Source of the DNA: Watersipora subatra | Lineage: Eukaryota; Bryozoa; Gymnolaemata; Cheilostomatida; Watersiporidae | Assembly (NCBI RefSeq): GCF_963576615.1 | Contig: NC_088711.1 | Location: 8,922,869 to 8,986,868, forward strand | Reading direction: 5' to 3' | Length of the DNA: 64,000 nucleotides | In this document: positions 24,901 through 36,900 of the stretch, piece by piece | Layout: the number at the start of each line of letters is the position of its first letter | Position numbering within the stretch: the stretch's first letter is position 1 | Notes under the pieces: model-generated | What the model was told of the DNA's origin: nothing | Seen by the model: only the letters and a program-made list of their open reading frames with translations | Databases searched by the model: none | Translations under genes and position numbers: made by a program

Positions 24901-27900
24901 TAATTACCTAAACAAAGCTAATATTTACTAGGTTTACACGCTTCGAATGGATTCGCAGTTGACCTCTGCCGATGAATTCGAACTTTACCGTCTCAACGAT
25001 TCGGAGTTGCACTTTATCAATGTTTCCAATGTAATCCTCAAAACAGAACTTGTTAAAGTAATCTCGCTTCCGGGTCATGGTCACTTTTCGATTTAAGCTT
25101 TGTACACTTGTTACTTTAACTCAGCTATGATGCCTGATCGCAATTTTTTGTTTCCTTTCTGCTGCCCTCTATATTACAAAACAGCAACAAAATTTACTAC
25201 TTGATACAGTTAGTACTTCAGAGGTCGCTTGAATGACCGTCACTATTGGTAGAAAAACCTTTTTTATGCCAAAAGAGTTAAGCCTAGGAAGAGGTTGGCA
25301 CCAGTGCTCTGGGAATCTGTACAGTCGGTAGGTTCAGTTCTTTAACGAATAAGGTAATAAAATAATTAAAAAGGCAATTATCTCATCATCGTCGTATAAG
25401 CAACCTATCGTTAGCGATAGTAGTTCGAATATACTCGCGTGGTAGTGTGATAAAATGCGCTGAATTTTTTTAACTTTACTGAAAAGAGATTTTAACTGGG
25501 TATTATAGATTAAAATCCATCTGCAGTGAGCGCTTTCGGTAACGTCAAATAGTAGTCTCACTGCGAATGCTTTCGCACAAATTTAGTGAAGCGAAATGGC
25601 GTTGCATCTGTTTAGATTTTACTGTTTCTATGATTCGAAGTGGAAGAGACTCTGAATCCATTCGAAGCATGCAAACCCAGTAAATGAGCACACTTCATTA
25701 GTTTTACTCTAGTAGTGATCCTTTAGATAATTGTTTACTCCAGTTTAGTGTTTATACTGTTTATATATATACGTACATACTGTATATCTAAAATCTTGTT
25801 ACAATTGTGAACAAAAAGTGACTAAGTACTACAACAATTTTAAGTAGGTAAACAATGATTGTATTGAATTGTTAACAAAAATGAGTTCAAATAAAAATTA
25901 TCTTTTACAAATATTCTAAACTGTACTAAAATGAAGTTTGTGCACTTAAGCAACTAGTAGAAAAGCTGCTTGAACCTAGACTGACATATTCTTAAACATC
26001 TAAACACCTATGAAAGATAACTATTTAACTTAAATTAGCCTTATGGATGTCTATGATTGAGAATGTTTCATGAATCAATTGACTTTAGAGTGATCCATTG
26101 ATTGATTCCAATCTACCTGTAGTAACCTTTCCTGTGAAGATGAATAGTAGTTTCACTGTGAATGCTTTCACACAAATATAGCTGAGTGAAATGGAGTCGA
26201 ATGCGTTTGGATTTTACTTTCTATCATTTGGAGTGGAAGCAACTCCAAACCCATTCAAAGCGTGGAAAATCAGTAAAAGACTACTCAACAAGTAGTATGG
26301 AGCTAAAGCCATAAATAGTTTGAAGAATAGTCTATACTAACGCTTTCAGCTACTGTTAGCAGCTGAAAGCATTAGTATATGAAGTGTATGCATTGAGAAT
26401 TGCGCTGTGTATATGCATTGGGAAGGGTAGGCTATGTATATATGTCTGCATCTGTAGCGGCTCATATCTCAACCTTGTTTTCGCAAATTTCTATGGAAAA
26501 AGTGTAGGTGTCTTGTGATAATAAAATGTATCATTTCAAAAATCGAGAAAAAAAAGCTTTTTTATTTTCACCAGTTACATCAAGAACATGAATGTATTGA
26601 AGGTTAGCCCATAGTTTAGTACTGAAGATAACTAGATCGTGTCAGTGAGTAACCGTCATGTAACAGCTACACTGTCAAAATTTCTTGGCTTATATATATG
26701 GTCTTTTGGTTTTAAATTTTTATTCAAAATTTGAAGCAAGCAATCTTGACTTTGCGTTCCATCTCCGGTTTCTTTAAGATATGAGACATTAAAACATAGA
26801 GGTTGGATTGTGCTTTTTACCAAAAAATGTTAATAATAGATTTATGGAAAACACTTGAAGATCGTTTTGTAGTTACTTTACTTAAGGCTGAGGTAGTCTT
26901 TGACAACTAGTTGAAGCATAATCTTACTATAATATGAGCAGTGTCCATCTGTTTATCCAAAGCCACAGGTAGTTGAAAAAAATTACCTCACACAGAAATC
27001 GAACATGGAGACTCCGATTTATAGACCAGCGTGCTAACCACTACGCCGCTTGGCTATAACAAATTATCAAGCGTACTGGTATTAATAATACCTAAAGTAA
27101 CAAAGTTCTTACTTTAGTAGAAGTACTTTCCACTTGAACTTCACCAAGTACTTGTCCGCTTGTAGACTAGAGCGAATGGCCTGCTAAGGCAAAAGTAAAC
27201 TGTACTTCCCAAAAGCATATAAATACAGAGAATAAATAGAGGCTGATGAAGTGTGAGAGAGGTTTTCTCAGTAGAGAAAAACTGCCCTGTTTACTCTGTG
27301 TACCAGGGTGCTTTCTGTTTCGTTTTTGGGATAATTACAATTTATATATAGACAGTTTCAGGAAAAAGTAATAATCCAACTTATGTAGGTGTGTGGCATG
27401 GCTTATCTACCTGTGAAGTGATACACACTTACATTTCATTTATCTGTCTAACAGGATAGCCTGTGTAGTTTTCCTCAGTCATCTACCGATGACCTCCATT
27501 TTCACAGCTTTTATGAGTTCAATTTATTAGTTTATATACATATTGGTTATCTTAGGCTTTTCTAACAACCATTTGGTTTGCAGATGACATTCCTACTTGG
27601 TCACACGCTAAATATGATGTCACTACACCGAAAAAGAGAAATCCTACCAAAAAGATTCTACTCGGCCGAGGTGGGGGTTCCCTAGAGACAACTACCACTG
27701 GTGGTGAGTTGAATTGTTTGACATTTGCTGTCAGTTATGGATATCGCTCAGCGGGACTCAAAAACATGCACTCGGTCACATACCTGTTTTGGCACCTATA
27801 TTTTAGTTATTTTTAATAATGCTCCACATCAATACTTAATAATAAAATGTTTTGTTTTTTGTGTAAAATTGTATAACAATTGGTTCATTGAAGATTCATT

Positions 27901-30900
27901 TCATCTGACCTCTAGGAATGCGCGATGCAGTTAAAAACGGTCTATTGATATGTTATGATGTTATGGCTGAGGTGCAATGGCTTAATAGAGAGGTTTATGT
28001 ATAATAGCATCAATCCAAGCCTGAAGAAGCTGCTGCTGGTTAAAGTTTGTTAAAATTATCGTATAAAATCGTCATACTTTCTGGAAGGAATGACTATAAA
28101 CATAAACAAAATTGTTTGTTTACGGTATAACCAATGTATGCTTTGGCTATGTCTCGGCAATACGTTGGCGACGCCTCAGATCTGAATGATGGTAGTATAC
28201 GTTGATAAAAAATGGACGCATCTGTGATTGGCCGAAATAATTGATTTCCATTGAACATAATCGCGACTTCCATGACTTCATTTTAGATTGGCTTTCGAAT
28301 GATGATGACCAGATTCGGCACAAACTACTATTTATCTAAGCCTATGAACCGAGATATTTCACTCGCAATAGATGTATGAAGGCTACTGGTATAAATTGTA
28401 ACTGTTTCTGAAACCTGTCGGAGAGTTTTCAATTATTAAATTTGTGGAAAGACAAATATAATCGCTTGTTGAATTCGTTTCATGAACCCTAAACCTCTTT
28501 GTAGTTGGCTGATTTTCATAAATAGCCTGTAGTTTTTCTCTACGCAGAGATATAGCGATGCAAATAGCAAGTTGTATTTTTGTTACTGCAAAGTGTTCAT
28601 GTTTCTTAGTAGATAATTGATATACTAATTATACTTCAATAAGGGGCCTGGAAATTTCTGCATGAACCATCACGGCTTTCACCGAACCGAGAATTTCCTT
28701 TTTTTCTTTGGATCAAATTTTCTTTGGATCAAACTTATCAACGCAATACATCATTTTGTAGCAGCCGCTCAAAGATGAACTCACATAATTTTAGTAGATT
28801 TTGTCAGAGTATTGGTATTATTCTATCATTTGCGAATGTTGTTGATGTTTGAGGTGATCTGATTACTAAGATGCTTCACGATAAAATCGACAAACCTTGA
28901 TCGCCGTTGAAATGGTCATACGAAAAATATGTGCGAAATGATGTCACAGGTGCTATAATTGATATCAGCTATTGCGTTTGAGTTACAGCGTTACGTGCCT
29001 TTATTCCGTTGGTCTTTTTGCAACTAAAGATATCATAATCACACTTTCGTTTGATCTGAGCGTTTTTATCCAGTTTGGGCGGTTTTCATCTTGAAACATC
29101 CTGACTGGCAGATCACCTCAAACATCACAAACAATCTCACAAATATCCATATTTTCTAATAAAATCTACTAAAATGTTGTGCAAGCTCATCTTCAAAGAG
29201 CATCGTCTACAGAGCTACCTATAGTCGGTCGATGCTAACCATAAGAAAGATGTTGGAGCAATCGTTGTTATTCCCAGCTGTTTCATATTCAGAACTAAAA
29301 ACTTCCAGGAACACGCACAATATTGGATGTGCAGCAATAAACAGTGTTGACTTTAATTTTGATGTTGTATGCGCTTGAGTATTTCATGTACTGGTTGGCA
29401 TCTGAGGTGGTATTGGTGAATCACTGTAATTTACCCTGACACTTCGCAAATTGAAAGGTGGCTTTGATTATGTCAGATGCCTTTTTATTAAGTAAACACA
29501 AGTGAAAGTCTAAAGCGCATTCAAATGGTAGGGTTGCTTTTGTTTGCCTGATCGGTGGCGGTAAATTGAGCTCTAGGTTCTACATCATAGATTAATTTTA
29601 CTTTCTGCAAGCAGAGTTCTTTGATAGTGTTCAAGTGACAATCGAAGTGGTCTCACTGCTCGAGGCACATCTGTGTTATTCTAATAAATATGATAGGTGT
29701 AATGAAGTAGAGGTTTTTTATATTTATCCTTGCGCAAAACATGGACTATAGTCGTTTTTTTAAGGTGGTTATAAGGTAAGCTTATATACTGAGATATAAA
29801 ATGCAGATTAAATACTGCAAAGAAAATAATTGAGAGTATTGATGTTGATTATAATAGCCACACGACTACTAAATCGAGTCTTCTCAGTTACTCGTTCTCA
29901 CCTGAAAACGAGAAAGTTTGTAAAAACTGAACACACGAATCAGAACCGAGTTTAGACGATTAATGGCGTGTCAGCTATCTGCTGTCTCATGGTTGCGCGC
30001 CTCCAGATGTTCAATGTTCTCATTCACAATTCAATTGCTGGTTTGTATAAGAATAATGTGAATATTTCTGTCGCTAATAATAAGTTGTACAACAAAACTT
30101 GAGGCTCCAGTATGTTTGGCTAAACTGAATTGTTTGCTAGTTTTTATGGTTTGAAACTATGGTCTCCATTTTCCATCAGAAGTTTTTTATGGTCAAAAGC
30201 TGGGGGCAACTAAGGGACATGACTAAGGGACACATTATTGAAGAGTAGGAAACTATATAACAAGGGGGGTATAACTATAACTAGGGGGGTATAACTATAA
30301 CTAGGGGGGTATAACTATAACTAGGGGGGTATAACTATAACTAGGGGGGTATAACTATAACTAGGGGGGTATAACTATAACTAAGGGGGTATAACTATAC
30401 TATACGGTGTATAACTATAAACTGTGTATGTATATATACATGTACAGTTTATAGTTATACATATGTATACATTATGGAAAAGCTATTGCCGATATATACC
30501 ACTAAAAATATCAAGGCATACACATGCACTACACTACCACTTAGCTGCAATAACCTGATCCTCCGACCTATACCTGTTCCCAATGTCATCTGGAAAGTTT
30601 CCAGTTTCTGTTAATGCTTCATCCACATAATCTAGTATAGGACTCTCGAATCTTGTCTTTCAGTAACAGCTGCGCAGACACTGAGTATACAAAGCTTAGT
30701 AGGAAATACAAACAAACAGACAATTTTAGTTGAATTTCGTGTATTGCTCTTTTATTCTATTGATATTCATTCTATTGGAAGTATTTGGTCATACGACTCC
30801 CTCGCTCTGGCCTATGCAGCTTCTCTCCGGCAATGCTTATGAGTTTGTCTTGCTTTTCTAGGATCTGGAAGTGTGAATGGACGACGAGGTGACGAGGAGG

Positions 30901-33900
30901 TTGACGCGAAGAAGGTGTTGCCACTCTTCACTCACCCGGGTATTCTCGCAGGTTTGTATATTAGATCCTAAAGACTGATTGACTTACGGCCATCTTGATT
31001 TTTTTCTTTTTGCTCGTACAGCTTCTTAAGATCCAGGTAGTAGCTCAGGAGCCAATCTTAGAGGCAGATATATTGATAAATATTTGTCAAGTGTCATCGG
31101 TGTTTCTGCTGTCTGCCCGTACATCCTCTTTATTGGCTGTAGTTCAAAGAGGAATTTAATGTAATGCAATCGTGTTTAGTTAGCTAGTTGCTGTGAACAG
31201 TTGTGTAATAGTTCAAGATTCCATCAGATGGTACTGAGTTATCTATGTCATGCCTTTGTGCTGTCCGAGTAAATATGTGTTCTAATTTGAAACAGCATCT
31301 TGGTGCATCTCTATCTCAAGTGTGACTCATAGATGCCTGAGATGACTACAAATAGCTTGTTGGTCTTTTATCCTGTCCTACAATTTGCCTTCTTCCTTAT
31401 GGATGTTTCTGTCAATGGAACATTCTGGTAAATGAGCTTCACTTTCTGTAGTTCCCATCATCTCATATTTCACTGCTCTTTCGTCGATGGAAATTCCTAG
31501 ATTAGCATCACATTTTCAATGTGTCTATAACTAAGTTTGAATGGCTGTACTTTTCGTGCATATTATTACTTAAAAAACTTCGATGAACGCCATTGGCCGC
31601 TGTATAATAACGGATTATGCTGTGGAGCGTCTGTTTTCATCCTTTCACTCGTAAAGGCAGTTTTCTCAAGGCTCAATGGGAAAGGTTAATGTATCACTAG
31701 ATATTGATGGTTTAACACTTGATTAGTGAGTTGTGCACTCCTGTTTACCATAACACCAATGTGAAAAAGCTTTGTAGATTCAGTGCTAGTCTAGTCGGTT
31801 CATCAATGATCTTTTAGCTTGGATCCTTAACATTTGCTAATAGGACCAGTGAGGGATGCATGTGTTGGTTCATTATATCTGATAATTTTGTCCCCATGCC
31901 ACACACCACATACATCAAATACATACATCAACATACATCAAATTTGCTTAATAAATGTTTAGTTTAGTGTTTAGAAATATTCATACTTTTTTGTTCGTTT
32001 AGGTTCTCTATTTCTATCAGCGTCTATTCTCAAAACTTGTACATATACAACTGTAGTAGTATATAATGCATAATGGATTTTAACAGCTCTTACAAACCTA
32101 ATGCCTGTGTCTGCAGGAAACCACCAACTTAACTCTTTGCACTGGCTGAAACTTTGACAAAGATCATTTAGTGTAACCATAATGCCATAAGCATACTTCC
32201 TGTTGAGACCAAGCCTATCAAGATCATTTCTAACCATTATCTGATAGCATAGGATAACAATTACTATTTTGTGGTGTGTTTCTTGTCATTGTAATAGGAG
32301 AGTGAGTACATGAAGTGCTAGTCTCCTAAACTAGTTCAACAAAGCCATATTGAAATACATTTAAGAACTGTTTCGTATACTTCAAGGACGTATACTTCAA
32401 GGACGCTGTTTTATTAGTGATGATAGGCTATTACATATACTGTTTGAACACATTATCGTTTCAAATTAGTTTTGACAGTAGGTCAGAGATTATCGGTCAA
32501 GTTTGCCTCTTTTGACATATGATATAGCTATTGAATATAAACAGAGGTTTTGTCTATGATAACAAGCATAGGCTGTCCAGAATTTCCTTTGCTATTTCTA
32601 GTGAATCATGTGCCAAGCTTTGAAGTTTAATAACAAATGTTCAGAAATTAAAAACATTTATGTATTTTTTCTATCCGACTTTTATGACTAAAATATATAT
32701 TAAATATAAATGAATTTTGAATATAGATCCTTTCACAGTTCAATTTTTTCAAGTGACTCTTGCCTCTCCTAAACAAACTAATCCAGTAGTGTTTTAATTC
32801 GAAGATAATGCTGGAGAATGGATTCAGGAAAGGCTTATATATATATGTGTATTTCTAGATGGCAACTTTGTTTACGCCATGACCGCAGGCTATAAATCTT
32901 TACTGCCGCTAGATGATGGATTAATAAGGTTGATTGTTGCCTAGTGAATATAGTTGAACCTGACATCCAAAGAGTTAATAAACATTTATCTGCTCTTGCA
33001 TCACTATTTGGTCCATCCCCTTTGACCGAGTTTAATCTGTGACATTGCGTAACAGTAAATCCCAGTTGTCGTAGTTTTGCTAACTAATTTTAGCTGACGC
33101 TCTCCTCCCTAGGTTATGTTTTTTTGTTAAGACTTCTTAACCTTCAAAACTGTAGCTTTTTGTTCCTATATTCATTCATATATTCACTATATACATTCAC
33201 TATACCCCTGTAATAAATCCTCACATGCATTGGTTTTCATAGTCATGATTTACCACAAGGCCGGCCGCTGTTGACAGGATGCTGCCTGGCATCATACTTC
33301 ATTGAGTTATAAGAATCTGTGCTAAATAATAAGAAAGTGATTGGTAACTGGAGCTGATTAGTATGTATATTGATTGCATCAGAAGATGCCATTAAAGAGA
33401 AGTAGTTAATTATTAAGAGATGGCTGGAGTTTGTGGCAGTATTACATAATCAATAGATAGACGCATGATTTACCTCAACCAGTTGCTGTACAGCAGTGCC
33501 AGTGTAAAAATCTGCCTGAAAGTACAGAAACTTGAAGCTTGTAAAAGTTTTGTGAATGCTTGTGCACTATTGTATTGTTTGCTTGTGGGCGGATCACTGG
33601 TTGGCAGACCCACCAATGTAAGCAGCTATCTCAAGTGTCAAAATGTTTTCTTCCTCACTACTGAAGGCTGCTGAGGCACCAACTTACGTACTCACTTAGC
33701 TAACAAAGGTGTTTGTTGCTGTTTAGTTGTATTTAAGATGTCTGGAGAGGAATTGGTATTTATAATTTGGAGGCTCCGCAAACTGTGGCTTGGTGATCTG
33801 AGGACATGCCCTGCAGATAGAACGATATATATTCCTCCATTTGCTTTTTTTCCAGTTTCTTGCGCTATTTGCATTACATCTATAGGCATTAAAATGGTCT

Positions 33901-36900
33901 CTTTGTTGCCTCATTTTACAGTGAGAGCTTTATCACCAAACTTGAAAGAAATATTTGCCACAAAGGTTTCACTCAAATCACCGATAAAAGGAGCTACTTG
34001 CAGTTTAGTTAACTGTCCAGGTGTTTTTTCTATTTTGAGAAATTTATACGGGTCTGCCATACTCCCGAGTCTGTCTTTTAATAGAATCGCAAAGGCGTTT
34101 GCCATGAGTTGAAACTTATCAGTTTTCTGTCTGTTTTACTCCTAAATGTTGAAGGGAACCGTGTTGGTTGAAATTGTGTTTTAAACTAGCCATACATTTT
34201 CCATAACTAAAATACTACTGCTGTTGTGTAAACAAGTTGTAGCCGTTGTTAGAATGGGTGTATCGATCAATTTCAGATTTGTGACAAAATTGCACATTTT
34301 ATGTGATCTTTTATTAGCGTAGAGTTGTGGTAGAGTCTGGAACTAATTTATTTAATCCGATAATCAGTCTAAAAGCTTGTTCACACTATATCGCCGTATG
34401 TCGGCGTTGTCCTCTGGATGATTAGTCGATGCATTGCGGATACATCAAGAAATATTGCACCTGTCAAACTTTCCCAATAGTTTCCGAGCATCAACGACAG
34501 CCTGTACAATGTACACCACTCCGGCGACGACGATTTTTTTATGACGGTTGCTGTGAGACTGGTATTTCATCATTTCTGTGACAACCCGCATCGTATAATG
34601 AAAACGTTATGCTATTCATGGATGGGTTTGTAATAGCATGAAAATTGTTATACCAGACGATCATCAGAGTATTGTGTGATTAACTTCTTCATACAGCGTT
34701 ATAAGGCGAACCAGCTTTTAGGGCCGCTCCATTATGAATCACATATTAAAGACATGCAATAGTCTTATTCAATTTGAGGTGATTGTTTTATTCCTGCAAC
34801 CAATCAGAAAAGATTGCAGCTCCTTCTTCATTTTATTGTGTCAAGTATTAATTGCTATTAGACTGAACAACTTACTCCACGGCAACAGTATCGTTGCACA
34901 CCATTGAATTGCAAAACAAACTTTTTAGCATGACTTCCTATTTGGATTAAAATTACTGTTTAACATCCTTATCATCGGTATAGCCAACTGGCTGCACTGA
35001 CATTAACTGAACTGTAAATAGGTTACGAGTGCCTGAATAATGATGTTATGAGTGTAATGTATATATCCCTGTATGTGCTCTCATGTTTAATGTATGTATG
35101 TGCTCCCATGCATTGTTTATGTGCTGATTATTTCTGTAGCACTAATGGCTGTATTTGGTCAATAGCGCTGTTCGGACTGCTGGGCAATATCAGCGAATAG
35201 CAATTCTTAACTTTTACTAGTGGGTGATATGGTTAGATTATGGTGCGTTTACACTGGCCGACACCGACTCCGATTAGGTGCCAATACCCCGACTCAGACA
35301 GGTACCTCCGACATTTCACGTATGGGTGCCGACACCGACTCCCACTTTACATTGCAACGATCAAACGATTTTTGTCGGTACCAACAGCCAATCACAGCGT
35401 TTCGCCGTTCTGACCTTCACCCGACCACGCGAAGACGAGTACACATAAAAATCAACGCGCTTGATGTGGAAAATTATATACTAGTACTACACTACTACTA
35501 CTGCGCCTACTACTACTGCTAGAAGCAACTACTGAATGCCAAGCAATGAATGAATGATGAGGCAATGAAAATCCGAGCAAAGAACTGTACGTACAGTTCT
35601 TTCGTTCGAGTAATTATAATAAATAAAATGAATAATGAAGAAGATTGAATGGTGAATGTATATTTGTGGTAGTAGTAGTGTGATGGACGCCGGGCCAACA
35701 CTTTACACTTCTTGTAATTATTTGTTTGTATATATTTTATATGTCTGTAAATATTTTATTATATGAGTTGTCCTTTTTATTCTCTCTTTATTGCCTTTTT
35801 ATTGTTGGCCTTGTTACTCGTTATGCTATCAATTGTCGTCGTTTATGTTGTCATATCAACGCACTAGCGGGCCTAATTATTGGCCATTTAAACATTGCTA
35901 GCCGGTGTTCTCACTCGGTCCCGTTAGCCGGAACGGGCAACTTTATTGTATATAAGGGAGCAACGCTCACTTAGTAGACAGAGCAAATGGCCGTACGCTC
36001 TTCAGCTAGTGAATTTCCTTCGCTAATAAAACATTGAATGAAATCACACGCAATGTATTTCTGTATGACATAATCTAAATCGTGCCAAGTAAGGACCGGC
36101 AAATTTCTTTACAGTTGTATTTACAGTAGTACTAGTAGTAGAACTAGTAGTAGTCGTACAACTGGCTATTCACTTTTAATTAATTTAAATTAAAGAAAAA
36201 AACTTGATTTTTTGGTACTCTCGCGTTCACATCGTTGCTAGCCATGCTGGTTCACTATTAAAAAGAGAACGAGGGAAAGTTTAATGACAGTCTTCTAGCC
36301 TCTCATTAAACCTAGCCCTTTCGTTTCATAAACTTAGCACTGTCATTAAAGCCTAGGCTCATTTAACTAGAGGCTCCTAGCTTCTGATTGGCTGATGAGC
36401 GTCCGACTTGTCGGTGCAACCGGGCACTGCTGGGTAGCTCCGACACCGACTTTCAGATCGGTGCCGACACCGATTTTTCTGTTCACACCTACCGACACCG
36501 ACACCGACTCATCAAATTTGTCTGTGCACGACAAAATCGGTGACAAAATCGGCCAGTGTAAACGCACCATTACAGTTTTTCAACAGTCTCTGTTTGCTAA
36601 GTTAAAAATTAGTTTATCTCATCTTACTTCATTCCAGATTTAATTTAAAACCGATGTGTGAAAATCATGGGACATGAAGGGTTACAGCTGCTATTCATTT
36701 TATATGAGATCAATTATGTGAGAAGATCAACTTACGTGTTATTATCTATCACCTTGTTATTAAACTCTTGTGTTAGGGAATGGGATGCCAGTAATAGCCG
36801 TGCTCCTAGCCTGTAGCTAGCTACCTATATGGACTGGTGCTTTTATATTCCCTGTAACACTCTGTGATACATGTTTAAAATATCTATCATTGAAGCCTGT

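Larger units (their letters stand above)
16234..27583 (+). other. syndecan intron 3
   Basis: 11.3-kb intron. It contains MITE copies of three families (16361-16772, 18104-18541, 24924-25684 with a partial copy at 26140-26281), a foldback at 22550-22705, minisatellites at 19508-19573 and 23282-23521, AT palindromes and a tRNA-derived SINE near 26985-27056. No further exon was recognised, but a short cassette exon could be missed in so long an intron. Confidence 0.6.
27704..30861 (+). other. syndecan intron 4
   Basis: 3.2-kb intron containing a MITE family A copy (28767-29201) and a G-rich 20-bp tandem array followed by a hairpin (30258-30459). No gene is recognisable otherwise. Confidence 0.6.

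Noticed and set aside
26985..27056. Possible functional tRNA gene on the minus strand.
   Set aside because: A and B boxes are recognisable, but the acceptor stem does not pair and the sequence continues as a SINE.
35220..35522. 100-codon plus frame.
   Set aside because: It overlaps the terminal and subterminal repeats of the Harbinger-like element and has no domain.
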